Positions 9,855-20,399 of a DNA stretch of 64,000 nucleotides are shown piece by piece (within the stretch, counting starts at the first letter, position 1; each line of letters starts with the position of its first letter). The notes under the pieces were generated by a model. It saw only the letters and a list, made by a program, of their open reading frames with translations. It did not search any database and was not told the DNA's origin. This DNA comes from Gordoniibacillus kamchatkensis. Its GTDB lineage: Bacteria > Bacillota > Bacilli > Paenibacillales > NBRC-103111. A program made the position numbers and the translations under genes. The stretch covers positions 93,282 to 157,281 of the forward strand of contig NZ_JXAK01000006.1 in the NCBI RefSeq assembly GCF_000829455.1. The letters run 5' to 3'.

Positions 9855-12800
9855 AGACCTGAAAAAAATACTCGTCATCGGCTCCGGTCCGATCGTCATC
9901 GGCCAGGCAGCGGAATTCGACTATGCCGGCACCCAGGCGTGCCAAGCGCTCAAAGAAGAAGGCATGGAGGTCGTGCTGATCAACTCCAACCCGGCGACGA
10001 TCATGACCGATACGAACATGGCCGACAAAGTATATATCGAACCGATCACGCTCGACTTTGTCACGCAAATTATCCGCACGGAGCGGCCGGACGGCTTGCT
10101 CCCGACGCTCGGCGGCCAGACGGGCCTCAACATGGCGGTCGAGCTGGCGCGGGCGGGCGTGCTGGAGCGGGAAAACGTGAAGCTGCTCGGCACGCAGCTG
10201 ACCGCGATCGAAAAGGCGGAAGACCGCGATCTGTTCCGCGAGCTGATGCGCGAGCTGGAGCAGCCGGTGCCGGAGAGCGTGATCGTGACGACGGTGGCGC
10301 AGGCAGTCGATTTTGCCAACCAGATCGGTTACCCGATCATTGTTCGTCCGGCGTATACGCTGGGCGGCACTGGCGGCGGCATCTGCAACACGGACGAGGA
10401 ACTGGTCGAGATCGTTTCGTCCGGCATCCGCTACAGCCCGATCGGCCAATGCCTCGTCGAGAAAAGCATCGCCGGCATGAAGGAAGTCGAATACGAAGTG
10501 ATGCGCGACGCTAACGACAACTGCATCGTCGTCTGCAACATGGAGAACTTCGACCCGGTCGGCGTGCATACGGGCGATTCCATCGTCGTCGCGCCGAGCC
10601 AGACGCTGTCCGACCGCGAGTACCAAATGCTGCGCTCGGCGGCGATCAAAATCATCCGCGCGCTCAACATCGAAGGCGGCTGCAACGTTCAGTTCGCGCT
10701 CGATCCGTACAGCTACCAATACTATGTGATCGAAGTGAATCCGCGCGTCAGCCGTTCCTCGGCGCTCGCCTCGAAAGCGACGGGCTACCCGATCGCCAAA
10801 ATGGCCGCCAAAATCGCCATCGGCTATACGCTCGACGAGCTGAAAAACCCGGTCACCGGGCAAACGTACGCCTGCTTCGAGCCGACGCTCGATTATATTG
10901 TAAGCAAAATTCCGCGCTGGCCGTTCGACAAGTTCACGAGCGCAAACCGCAAGCTCGGCACGCAGATGAAGGCAACCGGCGAAGTGATGGCCATCGGCCG
11001 CACGTTCGAAGAATCGATCCATAAAGCGATCCGCTCGCTGGAAATCGGCGTTCACCGCCTTTACTTGAAAGACGCAGTAGCGCTCGACGACGAGACGCTC
11101 AAGCTGCGGCTGGCCAAGCCTGACGACGAGCGCATCTTCCTAATCGCCGAAGCGTACCGCCGCGGCTATTCTTTGGAGCAGCTGCAGGAGCTGACGAAGA
11201 TCGACTGGTGGTTTTTGCACAAGCTGGAAGGTCTCGTCGCGTTCGAGAGCAAGATCGGCGCGCAGCCGCTCACGACTGAGCTGCTGTACGAAGCGAAGCG
11301 GCTAGGGTTTACCGACCGTGCCATCGCCGAACTGCGGAGCGCAGCGGGGGCTGCGGATTACACGGCCGAGCCGGATGTCCGGACGCTGCGAATGCAGCAT
11401 GGCTTGAAGCCGGTATACAAAATGGTCGACACGTGCGCGGCCGAATTCGAAGCGACGACGCCCTATTACTACTCGACGTACGAAACCGAAGACGAAGTGC
11501 TCGAAACGGGCAAGCAAAAAGTCGTCGTCCTCGGTTCCGGTCCGATCCGCATCGGGCAAGGCATCGAGTTCGACTACTCGACCGTGCACGCCGTATGGGC
11601 GATCCAAGCCGCCGGTTATGAAGCGGTCATCATTAACAACAACCCGGAGACGGTTTCGACCGACTTCAATACGTCGGACCGCCTGTACTTTGAACCGCTG
11701 TTTTTCGAAGACGTGATGAACGTGATCGAGCGCGAACAGCCGATCGGAGTCATCGTCCAGTTCGGCGGCCAGACGGCGATTAACCTCGCCGCGCCGCTCT
11801 CCCGCGCCGGAGTACGCATTCTCGGCTCCGACCTGGAAAGCATCGATACGGCCGAGGATCGTAAAAAATTCGAAGCGCTGCTGCGCAAGCTGAACATCGC
11901 CCAGCCTCCGGGCGGAACGGTGACGTCGGTGGACGAAGCGGTAGGGACTGCGGCCAAGTTCGGTTACCCGGTGCTCGTGCGCCCGTCGTACGTGCTCGGC
12001 GGCCGCGCTATGGAAATCGTCTACTCCGACGAAGAGCTGCTCAGCTATATGGAATACGCGGTAAAGATCAATCCGGAGCACCCGGTGCTGATCGACCGCT
12101 ACATGCTTGGCAAAGAAGTCGAAGTCGATGCGATTTGCGACAAGGAAACGGTGCTCATTCCCGGCATCATGGAGCACGTCGAGCGGGCCGGGGTCCACTC
12201 CGGCGACTCGATCGCCGTGTACCCGCCGCAGTCGCTGTCTGCCGAGATCAAGCAGAAGATTGTCGACGTTACGATCCGGATTGCGCGCGAGCTGCGCGTC
12301 GTCGGTCTCGTCAACATCCAGTTCGTCATTTTCCAGGATGAGGTGTACGTGATCGAGGTCAACCCGCGCTCTTCGCGGACGGTGCCGTTCCTGAGCAAGG
12401 TGACGAACATTCCGATGGCGAACGTCGCGACGCGCGCCATTATGGGCGAGAAGCTGAAGGACATGGGCTACGAGACGGGACTGTGGCGCGAGGACGACCA
12501 TGTGTCCGTCAAAGTGCCGGTATTCTCCTTCGCCAAGCTGCGCCGCGTCGACACGACGCTCGGCCCGGAGATGAAGTCGACCGGCGAAGTGATGGGGCGC
12601 GACATGACGTACGCGAAAGCTCTGTACAAAGGGCTTATCGGTGCAGGCATGAAAATCCCGCCGACCGGCAACATCATCGTGACGGTTGCGGATAAAGACA
12701 AGCAGGAAGCCGTCGAGCTCATGACCGGCTTCACCCGCCTCGGCTACAAGGTCGTGGCGACGGGCGGCACAGCGAGAGCGCTCGAGGATGCGGGCTTGCG

Positions 12801-13050
12801 CGTCACTCATGTAAACAAGCTGAGCGAAGGTTCGCCGAACATTCTCGACCTGATCCGTACCGGCGAAGCGCAAATCGTCGTCAACACGCTGACGAAAGGG
12901 AAAGAGCCGGAGCGCGACGGTTTCCGCATCCGCCGCGAGGCGGTCGAAAACGGCGTCGTCTGCTTGACGTCGCTCGATACGGTGCGGGCGCTTCTGTACA
13001 TGCTCGATTCCGTCAACTTCTCGTCGCGGGCTATGCCGGCGCACGCTTGA
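9841..13050 (+). CDS. carB: Carbamoyl-phosphate synthase large subunit
   Basis: ATP-dependent synthesis of carbamoyl phosphate from bicarbonate, ammonia from CarA and two ATP. The 1069-residue length is typical. The two homologous ATP-grasp halves are visible: the first opens [20 protein letters not shown] with GGTGGGI, and the second from about residue 555 opens [20 protein letters not shown] with [13 protein letters not shown]. The C-terminal MGS-like allosteric domain (from about residue 935, [14 protein letters not shown] and [15 protein letters not shown]) is the UMP/PRPP effector site. Large antisense ORFs over this gene are codon-bias shadows. In Bacillus terms this is pyrAB. Confidence 0.97.
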   Translation: MPKNKDLKKILVIGSGPIVIGQAAEFDYAGTQACQALKEEGMEVVLINSNPATIMTDTNMADKVYIEPITLDFVTQIIRTERPDGLLPTLGGQTGLNMAVELARAGVLERENVKLLGTQLTAIEKAEDRDLFRELMRELEQPVPESVIVTTVAQAVDFANQIGYPIIVRPAYTLGGTGGGICNTDEELVEIVSSGIRYSPIGQCLVEKSIAGMKEVEYEVMRDANDNCIVVCNMENFDPVGVHTGDSIVVAPSQTLSDREYQMLRSAAIKIIRALNIEGGCNVQFALDPYSYQYYVIEVNPRVSRSSALASKATGYPIAKMAAKIAIGYTLDELKNPVTGQTYACFEPTLDYIVSKIPRWPFDKFTSANRKLGTQMKATGEVMAIGRTFEESIHKAIRSLEIGVHRLYLKDAVALDDETLKLRLAKPDDERIFLIAEAYRRGYSLEQLQELTKIDWWFLHKLEGLVAFESKIGAQPLTTELLYEAKRLGFTDRAIAELRSAAGAADYTAEPDVRTLRMQHGLKPVYKMVDTCAAEFEATTPYYYSTYETEDEVLETGKQKVVVLGSGPIRIGQGIEFDYSTVHAVWAIQAAGYEAVIINNNPETVSTDFNTSDRLYFEPLFFEDVMNVIEREQPIGVIVQFGGQTAINLAAPLSRAGVRILGSDLESIDTAEDRKKFEALLRKLNIAQPPGGTVTSVDEAVGTAAKFGYPVLVRPSYVLGGRAMEIVYSDEELLSYMEYAVKINPEHPVLIDRYMLGKEVEVDAICDKETVLIPGIMEHVERAGVHSGDSIAVYPPQSLSAEIKQKIVDVTIRIARELRVVGLVNIQFVIFQDEVYVIEVNPRSSRTVPFLSKVTNIPMANVATRAIMGEKLKDMGYETGLWREDDHVSVKVPVFSFAKLRRVDTTLGPEMKSTGEVMGRDMTYAKALYKGLIGAGMKIPPTGNIIVTVADKDKQEAVELMTGFTRLGYKVVATGGTARALEDAGLRVTHVNKLSEGSPNILDLIRTGEAQIVVNTLTKGKEPERDGFRIRREAVENGVVCLTSLDTVRALLYMLDSVNFSSRAMPAHA

Positions 13051-13075
13051 GCCTAATGCGGGAGGAACGAAAGCG

Positions 13076-13818
13076 ATGAACGACCGAAACGATATCGCCA
13101 GCCGCATTATGGTGGCGCTCGATTATCCGGACGCCGCCGCGGCCGAGTCGCTGATCGCGTCGCTCCAAGGCGTTCCGTGCTATTTGAAAGTGGGCATGCA
13201 GCTGTTTTACGCTGCAGGCCCACATTTTGTGCACGGGCTCAAGGAGCGGGGCTATCGCGTCTTTCTCGACGTGAAAATGCACGACATCCCGAACACGGTG
13301 AAGGGCGGCGCGGAAAGCGTCACCCGGCTTGGCGTCGACATGTTCAACGTGCATGCCGCCGGCGGCAAGGCGATGATGGAGCGGCGCTGGAAGGCGTCGA
13401 CAAGGCGCTGGCCGGAGGCGGCGGAGCGAAGCCGCTCGTCATCGCCGTAACGCAGCTGACGAGCACGAGCCAAAGTACGCTCAACGCCGAAATCGGCATC
13501 CCCGGTACCGTCGAAGACGCGGTTCTGCGCTATGCGCGGCTCGCGCAGGAGGCCGGCCTGGACGGCGTCGTCGCCTCGGCGCTTGAAGTTGTTACGCTCA
13601 AGCGCGAGCTGGGCGCCGGCTTCGTCGCCGTGACGCCGGGCATCCGCCCCGCAGGAGCGGACCTCGGCGACCAGTCGCGAGTGCTGACGCCGGCCGCCGC
13701 GCTTCGCCAAGGGTCCGACTATCTCGTTATCGGCCGTCCGATTACGGGGGCGCCCGATCCGCGCGCCGCGCTGGAAGCGATCATCGAATCCATCCGAAAG
13801 GAAGATATCGCCCTATGA
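13076..13818 (+). pseudogene. pyrF: Orotidine 5'-phosphate decarboxylase, frameshifted
   Basis: Last enzyme of UMP synthesis. ATG 13076 follows GGGAGGAACGAAAGCG. The first frame gives MVALDYPDA and the catalytic FLDVKMHDIPNTV block, then HAAGGKAMMER and an out-of-frame tail. The correct sequence resumes one frame back as AALEGVDKALAGG and continues through VTPGIRP, the phosphate-binding [12 protein letters not shown] and the C-terminus at 13818. One G appears to be missing at 13381-13382 (GAG-GCG-GCG reads GAG-CGG-CG). Corrected length is 247 residues, normal for PyrF. The end overlaps pyrE by four bases. Assembly error is more likely than real loss, since both halves are fully conserved. Confidence 0.9.
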
Positions 13819-14474
13819 ATTCGCAAAACTCGAATCTGGAGCAGTTATCCCGCACGATTGCCGCCTCGCTGCTGCGCATTGAAGCTGTAGCGCTGCGGCC
13901 TCATCAACCGTTCACCTGGACGTCCGGGCTGAAATCGCCGATCTACTGCGACAACCGGCTCACCATGTCGCACCCCGACATCCGCGAGCAAATCGCGGAC
14001 GGCTTCGTGCAGCTCATCCGCGCCCATCATCCGGAGGCGGAAGTCATCGCCGGTACGGCGACGGCGGGCATCCCGCACGCCGCCTGGGTAGCGCAAAAGC
14101 TGAACTTGCCGATGATTTACGTGCGCGATAAGGCGAAGGGACACGGCAAAGAAAACTTGATTGAGGGCGTAGTGAAGCCCGGGCAAAAAGTCGTCGTCAT
14201 CGAGGACCTCATCTCCACGGGCGGCAGCTCGCTCAAGGCGGCGCTGGCCGTGAACGAGGCGGGCGCTCAGGCGCTCGGCGTGCTGGCGATTTTCTCCTAC
14301 AAGCTGGACAAAGCGACGTCGGCGTTCGCGGAAGCGGGCATGCCGCTCCATACGCTGTCCGACTACCCGACGCTGCTCGAAGTCGCAGCCGAGCAAGGCG
14401 CGATCCGCAGCGAAGACCTGGAGCTGCTGCAAGCATGGCGGGCCAACCCGGCCGCCTACGGCGCTCAAGTGTAA
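13815..14474 (+). CDS. pyrE: Orotate phosphoribosyltransferase
   Basis: Converts orotate and PRPP to OMP. The 219-residue type I PRTase shows [13 protein letters not shown] (orotate and PRPP contacts), [11 protein letters not shown], the flexible catalytic loop [16 protein letters not shown] with its Lys residues, and the PRPP-binding [16 protein letters not shown] overlap with pyrF indicates translational coupling. It is the last gene of the operon and is followed by an intrinsic terminator. No pyrD/pyrK pair lies between carB and pyrF, so dihydroorotate dehydrogenase must be encoded elsewhere. Confidence 0.96.
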   Translation: MNSQNSNLEQLSRTIAASLLRIEAVALRPHQPFTWTSGLKSPIYCDNRLTMSHPDIREQIADGFVQLIRAHHPEAEVIAGTATAGIPHAAWVAQKLNLPMIYVRDKAKGHGKENLIEGVVKPGQKVVVIEDLISTGGSSLKAALAVNEAGAQALGVLAIFSYKLDKATSAFAEAGMPLHTLSDYPTLLEVAAEQGAIRSEDLELLQAWRANPAAYGAQV

Positions 14475-14540
14475 CGCGAATAACATGAAATGGGCACGGA
14501 TGCTTTTGCGGTGCTCCATCCGAACCTACTTCAAGTCAAA

Positions 14541-14588
14541 AACGATCCTTCGGCAGTGCGACGCGTCGCGGCCAGAGGATCGTTTTTT
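14541..14588 (+). terminator. Terminator of the pyr operon
   Basis: Arms AACGATCCT (14541) and AGGATCGTT (14576) enclose a GC-rich loop and are followed by a T run interrupted by one C. It lies 66 bases after the pyrE stop codon. Confidence 0.8.
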
Positions 14589-14714
14589 CTTGTTTTGAGG
14601 AAGGGGTATGCGAAGCGAGGACCGCCATACAAATCTAGTATAACTATCCTAAATTAGTGTTCATTCCAGCGCCCGGGACTTCAGGTAATGAAGAAGTCCT
14701 TTTGCGGAAAGCGT

Positions 14715-14935
14715 CTTCGAACGGACGCAGAATCCGTTATTTTCGTTTTTTTACTTATATATACGTTGTAGCGGACACAAAATCCGTTATCTGCTGCGTC
14801 ATGTAGGCGGTAGGGCAGATTTTCCAGAAATAGCGTACCCTATGTTCGCTGCAGCCAGAAAATCCACCGTTTTGTCCAGATAACGTACCTGTAGTCCGTT
14901 ACCTACCAGCGGCCAAAATTCTGTTCCGATAGCGT
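14715..14935. repeat. Degenerate array of ATCCGTTAT-type motifs in a gene-free gap
   Basis: Inside the roughly 1.07-kb gap between pyrE and the YdjC-family gene, related motifs recur: GACGCAGAATCCGTTAT near 14725, GACACAAAATCCGTTAT near 14778, then further decayed GTAACGTAC/TCCGTTA-like blocks to about 14935. No ORF, tRNA or clear promoter was seen here. The role is unknown; it resembles decayed intergenic repeats. Confidence 0.4.
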
Positions 14936-15000
14936 GTAGTTACACTTTTCAAAGAACGTAATACTTGAAAGCCGCTCGCCTTCGAAAATGCTCCGGGATG

Positions 15001-15066
15001 GGCCGGACTCGCCGGCAATAAGCTATGCAGGTTGCGGTGAAGCCGGCAAGCCGATCGGCTTTGTTG
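15001..15066 (+). repeat. Short repeat C, copy 1, ending in a hairpin
   Basis: Contains GGACTCGCCGGCAATAAG and GGTGAAGCCG, followed by a small stem AAGCCGATCGGCTT. It resembles 15449-15515 (GACTCACCGGTAATGAG, GGCTGTGAAGC, CCGTACGG and a T run). The two copies flank the family A element at 15188-15367. They may be decayed copies of a structured RNA or repeat; I could not match them to a known riboswitch. Confidence 0.35.
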
Positions 15067-15187
15067 CTGCATCAGCGTCACTACGCAGAAGCCGCGACTA
15101 TGCTTAGGCTTATTCCGCTAACGTAACCGCGCTTGTCATAAAGTCGTCGTAAGCGGGCAGGCAGGGGTGCTCTATTTTAAGACTCAG

Positions 15188-15367
15188 TTCGCTATATAAC
15201 GTCTTGCGGGACGCTGTTAAGCGACGATTTGACGAAATGAAGGTGTAGGGACCCAAAGGTCCATAAATAGCGACGAACATTCGCATGGAGCGACCTTTGA
15301 GGCGGTAACGACCAAATGCTTTATTTTGGCTCAAATTCAGCGTCTGCAAAGTCTCTGATTAGCGAAC
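15188..15367. repeat. MITE-like palindromic element, family A, copy 2 (180 bp)
   Basis: Bounded by GTTCGCTA at 15188 and TTAGCGAAC ending at 15367, with internal blocks ATAGCGACGAACATTCGCAT and TCTGATTAGCGAAC shared with the copy at 3049-3229. The 79-codon minus-strand ORF inside it has no recognisable similarity and is not called. Confidence 0.75.
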
Positions 15368-15448
15368 ACGGGCGTTATTTAATCAGTAGGGCTTGATCGA
15401 GACCAAGACCCGAATTCGAAGGAGCCCTAGGGCGCCAACTTATTGCCG

Positions 15449-15515
15449 CAGTGGCTTGACTCACCGGTAATGAGGCGCTGCGGGTTGGCTGTGAAGCAGA
15501 CCGTACGGCCTTTTT
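15449..15515 (+). repeat. Short repeat C, copy 2, ending in a hairpin and T run
   Basis: Similar in order of motifs to 15001-15066: a GACTCACCGGTAATGAG block, then GGCTGTGAAGC, then CCGTACGG followed by TTTTTT. It lies just upstream of the YdjC-family gene and could act as a weak terminator or leader structure. No experimental family is recognised. Confidence 0.35.
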
Positions 15516-15545
15516 TGTCCAATATTTTTTAGGGAGGACTATATT

Positions 15546-16439
15546 ATGATAGAATGCCTCGGCTTCGATTCGAATGCCCGGTTACTCATCATTAACGCAG
15601 ACGATTTCGGACTTTCCCCAGCCGCCAACGCAGCCATTATCGACTTGTTCCGCAGCAGTGCCATCACTTCCGCTTCAATCATGATGCCGTGCCCTTCGGC
15701 GCGGGAAGCGGCAAAATTATGCCGGAGCTGCCCGCAGGCCAGTACGGGCATCCACTTGACGTTAACAAGCACCGAGCAGGTGGAGTGCCGGCCGGTTTTT
15801 CGACGTTTCCGCCTGGACAGTTTGACGACAGAGGAAGGATTGCTGCCCCGCGACGCGTTGGCGGTCGAACGGGAGGCCGATCCCGATCAAGTGAAGCTGG
15901 AATTGGAGGCGCAAATCCGGCTCGCCCTCGCGATGGGCATCGACCCGACGCATCTCGACAGCCATGCCGGAACCGTTTTGGGCTTGCGGACCGGTCGAGA
16001 CTTTCTGGAGGTCGTGTTCGAGCTGTGCGAGAAGTACGGGCTGCCGTTTTTGTTACCGACGCGGGCGGTGCAGCAGCCGTATTTCACCCTGGAGCAGCGG
16101 GAGCTGTTCCGCAAAAGGATCGAATCGGCGCGCCGGCGCGGCATTATGCTGATCGACGATCTGATCGCGCTCCCGTACGAGCTGGAAGCCGACGAGACGT
16201 ACGAACGGTTTAAGAGCGCCATGATCCGGGCAATCAGCAACGCCGGGCCGGGCGTCACGCAAATCGTCATTCATCCCGCCGCGGCCGGCGCGGGGAGAGC
16301 CGCCATGCCCCACGCGGCAAAAAGGGCAATGGAGTACAGGCTGTTCCTCGATCCCGAGTTCAAAAGGCTGTTTGAACGGGAACAGATCAAGCTGATTTCG
16401 TGGCGGCAGGTGAGGGACTTGCAAAGATCGCTGCGCTAA
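15546..16439 (+). CDS. ChbG/YdjC-family carbohydrate deacetylase
   Basis: The YdjC/ChbG family removes N-acetyl groups from chitooligosaccharides or related sugars through a metal-dependent TIM-barrel-like fold. The 297-residue product shows the diagnostic NADDFGLSPAAN with metal-binding Asp, GIHLTLTS, THLDSHAGT with a metal His, and VIHPAA near the C-terminus. GGGAGGA lies eight bases before ATG 15546. There is no signal peptide, so it should be cytoplasmic. It is monocistronic: a repeat-rich gap precedes it and a separate promoter follows. The real substrate is unknown, and no chitobiose phosphotransferase genes are nearby. Confidence 0.85.
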   Translation: MIECLGFDSNARLLIINADDFGLSPAANAAIIDLFRSSAITSASIMMPCPSAREAAKLCRSCPQASTGIHLTLTSTEQVECRPVFRRFRLDSLTTEEGLLPRDALAVEREADPDQVKLELEAQIRLALAMGIDPTHLDSHAGTVLGLRTGRDFLEVVFELCEKYGLPFLLPTRAVQQPYFTLEQRELFRKRIESARRRGIMLIDDLIALPYELEADETYERFKSAMIRAISNAGPGVTQIVIHPAAAGAGRAAMPHAAKRAMEYRLFLDPEFKRLFEREQIKLISWRQVRDLQRSLR

Positions 16440-16595
16440 GCGATATATTCGACACGATTCCGCACAAATGTTTCCCTTATGCAACTTCTGCGAGAAATAC
16501 CGTGAAATCCGTTCAAAATCGCAGGAAACGTTCTGCACCGTTCCCCATAGCCGCTGTATGAAAGCGATCCGTACCCGTTCCTGACCGGAGCGGGT

Positions 16596-16624
16596 TTGCC
16601 GTACCCCGCCTTCAGGGGTAGAAT
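16596..16624 (+). promoter_or_regulatory. Probable sigma-A promoter of the ABC exporter operon
   Basis: TTGCCG (16596-16601), a 17-base spacer and TAGAAT (16619-16624), located about 50 bases before the exporter start codon. Confidence 0.6.
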
Positions 16625-16675
16625 GGTGTGGGTGCATGAGTCCGGAAAGAGCATGATGGGAGGAGCTGGTACATC

Positions 16676-18426
16676 TTGGCCGAAACGAGACGAGGGCTGC
16701 TTACCTCGTACTTACTCAGCAACAGTCCGATATATGCGACGGCCATCGGATTTTTGATCATGTCGAATATTGTGAACGCCGCTTTTCCGAAAACGCTCGG
16801 CCGCTTCACCGACGATTTGCAGAAGGGCGGCATGACGCCGGCTACGATCGAGCATTACGGCTTGCTGCTGCTGGCGATCGGCGTTACGTACGGGCTGCTG
16901 TTCGGCCTCGGGCAGTTTACGGTCGCGCGGCTCGGGCGGCACTTCGAATTCGTGACGCGGCAAAAGCTGTTCGCACATTTCACCAAGCTGAGCGAGCACT
17001 ACTTCTCTCAGCACGGCATCGGCAAACTGCTCAGCTACGTCATGAACGACGTCACGAGCGTGCGCGAGTCGATCTCGAACGGCGTCAACCAGACGACGAA
17101 CGCCGTGTTCCTCATTCTTTCCTGTATTGTGATGATGTCGTTCAGTTCGATTCCGTTTTACCTGATTGCCATTTGCGTCTTGCCGCTGCTGGCGATCCCG
17201 TTCATCGTCGTCCGCTTCGGTCCGGTGATCCGCGGCCGCTCGCTGAAGGTGCAGGAGTCTCTTGCGTCAATGACGGAATCTGCGGAGGAGCAGTTTGGGG
17301 GCATCCGCGTCACGAAAACGTTCGCCGCCGAAGACATGGCGATGCGCCGTTTCGGCGAAAAAGTCGACGCTATCCGCGACAACCAACTGCGGCTCGTTAA
17401 GGTGTCGTCGTTTTTCCAAGCGCTGCTGCCATTTTTGGGAGCGCTCTCGCTGGTGCTGGCGATTATCGTCGGCGGAACGCTGACCGCAACGCACCGCATT
17501 ACGCTCGGCAGCTTTGTCGAGCTGACGCTGTACCTCAGGATGATCATGACTCCGCTGCAGCAAATCGGCAACGTCATCAATATGATGCAGCGTTCGCGCG
17601 CTTCGCTCGAGCGGATTAACGCGCTGCTCGCCCAGAAGCCGGATATCGTCAGCGCAAGCGAAGCCGAGCCGCTGCCGGAAGGGCCGCTCGGGGTTCGCGT
17701 GCGGGGGCTGACGTTCCGTTATCCCGGAGCAACCGAGCCGGCGCTGCGGGACATCAGCTTCGATATCGAACCGGGGCAGACGGTTGCGATCGTCGGTAAG
17801 ACAGGCTCCGGCAAAACGACGCTCGTCAAGCTGCTGCTCCGGGTATACGACCCGCCGCGCGGCACGATTCGCGTCGGCGGGCGCGACATCGCTGACATTA
17901 CGCTCGACAGCCTGCGCCGGCGAATCGCCTACGTGCCGCAGGACGGCTTCCTGTTCAGCACGACGATCCGCGACAACATCGCCTTCTCCGACGCTCGGCA
18001 GAGCTCGGGGAAGTGGAGCAGGCGGCGAAGCAGGCGCAAATCGCGGCCAGCATCGAGAGCTTGCCGCAGCAGTTCGACACGCGTCTCGGCGAGCGCGGCA
18101 TTACGCTGTCCGGCGGACAGCGGCAGCGCACAAGCCTGGCGCGGGGCTTCATCAAACGGGCGCCGATCCTCATCCTCGACGACAGCGTCAGCGCCGTCGA
18201 CGCCGTAACGGAAACGAACATTATCGCCGGCCTCCGCAAGTCGAAGACGAAGCAGACGACGATTTTGATCGCGCACCGGCTGTCGGCCGTCAAGCATGCA
18301 GATATCATTCTCGTCCTCGACGAAGGGCGCATCGTGCAGCGCGGCACTCACGAAGAGCTGCTGCAGCAAGAAGGGCTGTACGCTTCGCTCCATACCATCC
18401 AGGAGGAGGGGATCGCCCATGCGTAA
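16676..18426 (+). pseudogene. bmrC: Heterodimeric ABC exporter half, BmrC/YheI type, frameshifted
   Basis: Six-helix exporter domain (about residues 15-310) fused to an ABC ATPase. TTG 16676 follows GGGAGG. Walker A is IVGKTGSGKTTLVK and the Q-loop region is AYVPQDGFLFS. The frame breaks near 17995, where one base is missing (DNIAFSDA then SAELGEVEQAAK in the next frame), and continues to 18426. The second part has a canonical LSGGQRQR signature but Walker B ends ILDDSVSAVD, with Asp in place of the catalytic Glu. This is the degenerate half-site expected in the BmrC partner. Corrected length is 583 residues, as in YheI. It overlaps the partner gene. Substrate (possibly drugs) is inferred only from the family. 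Confidence 0.87.
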
Positions 18427-20275
18427 TCCGTTCCGCTTCGGCCAAGGCAAGCGGGCGAAAGAACAGCCCGAAATCAGCGGCTCCTACCAGACGACTCCCG
18501 CCGAACGCAAGGCGGCGTTCCGCCATATCGTCGCTTATGCGAAGCCGCATCTCGGAACGTTCCTGCTCGTGTTCGGCTGCTCGCTCGTGGCAATTCTCGC
18601 CGATTTGCTGCAGCCATACCTCGTCAAAATCGCAATCGACGACCATCTGATGGGCGGCAAGGCGGATGCGAAGCTGCTGTGGATGATCGGGGCGACCTAC
18701 GCCGGGCTCGCTCTGCTCAGCTTGCTGTTCACTTACTGGCAAAACAATTTGCTGCAGCGCATCGGGCAAAGCATCGTCGCCAAGCTGCGCAAAGATTTGT
18801 TCCGCCACATTCAAAGCTTGTCGATGTCGTTCTTCGACCGGTTCCCGATCGGCAGCCTGGTGACGCACGAGTCGAGCGACACGGAGTCGATTTCGCAGTT
18901 TTTTACGCAAGTGCTGCTCAGTCTTATCCGCGACGGCATGACGCTGATTTTCATACTGATCTTTATGTTCAAGCTAGACGTCAAACTGGCGCTCATCAGC
19001 GCCACGCTGCTGCCGGTCATCGCAATCATCGCCGTCGTCTTTCGCTCGTGGCTGCGCCAAACGTACCAGGCGGCGCGCACGCAGCTGTCGCGGATGATCG
19101 CTTTCCTCGCGGAAAATCTCGCCGGCATGAGCCTCATTCAGGCGTTCAACCAGGAGGAGGAGCAGTTCAAGCAGTTCGAGGCGCGAAATCAGCGGTATTG
19201 GAAAGCCAACGTAAAGGAAATTCGTTCGAACGTGCTGTTCAACCGTTCCTTCGACATTCTCGGCAACGTGTCGGTGGCCTTGCTGACCTGGATCGGCGGC
19301 ATGGCCGTATTTCACCGCGAGCTGGAGTTCGGCGTATTGTACGCCTTCATCAACTATATCCGGCAATTTTTCCAGCCGATTAACGCCATTACGCAGCAGT
19401 GGAATACGATGCAGTCGGCGACGGTGTCGATGGACCGGCTGTGGCGCATTTTTTCCACCAAGCCGGAAGTGGTCGATCCGGAGCCGGAACAGGCCGTCGA
19501 TCCGAAGCTGGAAGACGTGCGCGGCGCAATCGCCTACCGCGGCGTCGAGTTCGGCTACCTGGAAGGGACGCGGGTCATTAACCGCCTCGATCTATCGATC
19601 CGCCCCGGCGAAATGATCGGCATCGTCGGCGTCACGGGCGCAGGCAAAAGCTCTCTGATGAGCCTGTTGTGCCGGTTTTACGATGTGACGGCGGGAGCGA
19701 TCGAGATCGACGGCATCGATGTGCGCCGCATTCCGCAGGCGAAGCTGCACCGGATGATCGGACTCGTGCAGCAGGAGCCGTATTTGTACTCGGGCTCGAT
19801 TATCGACAACGTCCGGATGTTCGATGAGCGGTACACGCGCGGGCAGGTCATCGAAGCGTGCCGCTTCGTCGGCGCCGATCCGCTCATCCGCCGCCTGAAG
19901 GATGGCTACGACACGCTGCTGTCGGAGCGGGGCAGCGGGTTGTCGGCGGGCGAGCGGCAACTGCTCTCGTTCGCGCGCATCGTGCTGCTCGAGCCGCGCA
20001 TCCTTATTCTCGACGAGGCTACGGCGAACCTGGATTCTTTCACGGAGCAGCTTGTGCAGCACGCGCTGCAAGTTGTATCCGCAGGCCGTACGACGCTCGT
20101 CATCGCGCACCGGCTGTCGACAGTGATGCATGCCGACCGGATCATCGTCATGAAGCACGGCGACATCGTCGAGCAAGGCACTCACGCTGAGCTGATCGAG
20201 CAAGGCGGCTACTACAAGGAGCTGTACGAGCACGCCAAAGGCGGCCACGGCTTGGAAGAGCTGCAGACGGGGTAA
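18419..20275 (+). CDS. bmrD: Heterodimeric ABC exporter half, BmrD/YheH type
   Basis: Partner of the preceding half-transporter, 618 residues. N-terminal exporter domain (about 35-330) with the PYLVKIAIDDHL helix region, and ATPase with Walker A IVGVTGAGKSSLMS, VQQEPYLYSGS, Walker B ILILDEATANLD with the true catalytic Glu, and an H-loop VIAHRLST. Its signature motif is LSAGERQ instead of LSGGQ. Together the pair forms one canonical and one degenerate ATP site, as in BmrCD. ATG 18419 follows AGGAGGAGGGG and overlaps the upstream stop, so the halves are translationally coupled. A strong terminator follows. No BmrB-like leader ORF was recognised upstream of the pair. Confidence 0.92.
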   Translation: MRNPFRFGQGKRAKEQPEISGSYQTTPAERKAAFRHIVAYAKPHLGTFLLVFGCSLVAILADLLQPYLVKIAIDDHLMGGKADAKLLWMIGATYAGLALLSLLFTYWQNNLLQRIGQSIVAKLRKDLFRHIQSLSMSFFDRFPIGSLVTHESSDTESISQFFTQVLLSLIRDGMTLIFILIFMFKLDVKLALISATLLPVIAIIAVVFRSWLRQTYQAARTQLSRMIAFLAENLAGMSLIQAFNQEEEQFKQFEARNQRYWKANVKEIRSNVLFNRSFDILGNVSVALLTWIGGMAVFHRELEFGVLYAFINYIRQFFQPINAITQQWNTMQSATVSMDRLWRIFSTKPEVVDPEPEQAVDPKLEDVRGAIAYRGVEFGYLEGTRVINRLDLSIRPGEMIGIVGVTGAGKSSLMSLLCRFYDVTAGAIEIDGIDVRRIPQAKLHRMIGLVQQEPYLYSGSIIDNVRMFDERYTRGQVIEACRFVGADPLIRRLKDGYDTLLSERGSGLSAGERQLLSFARIVLLEPRILILDEATANLDSFTEQLVQHALQVVSAGRTTLVIAHRLSTVMHADRIIVMKHGDIVEQGTHAELIEQGGYYKELYEHAKGGHGLEELQTG

Positions 20276-20290
20276 GGAAGTCAATGTCGT

Positions 20291-20339
20291 AAAAAATCCG
20301 CCTGTCACGCGCGCGGCGCAAGCACAGGCGGATTTTTTT
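20291..20339 (+). terminator. Terminator after the ABC exporter operon
   Basis: Stem AAAAAATCCGCCTGT / ACAGGCGGATTTTTTT around a GC-rich loop, 16 bases after the stop codon; A and T runs make it potentially bidirectional. Confidence 0.9.
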
Positions 20340-20399
20340 AGTGCAAAGGTGGTTGTACGAGATTTGGTTTGCCGAAATCTGCTTTCCCCGCTGTAAGAA

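Noticed and set aside
11302..13107. Long antisense ORFs over carB (601 codons here, another at 9595-11055), over the FtsX permease (26809-28284), over the RND gene (35917-37416) and over the GH44 gene (52474-54081)
   Set aside because: They mirror conserved plus-strand genes, have Arg/His/Asp-rich compositions typical of the reverse strand of GC-rich coding DNA, and lack ribosome binding sites or recognisable domains.
15110..15349. 79-codon minus-strand ORF in the family A element
   Set aside because: It lies within a repeat, has no ribosome binding site and is not preserved in the other copy.
14990..15515. A known riboswitch in the pyrE-YdjC gap
   Set aside because: Some motifs look structured, but none matched the conserved cores of c-di-GMP, fluoride, SAM, guanidine or similar classes as I know them; recorded as repeats only.
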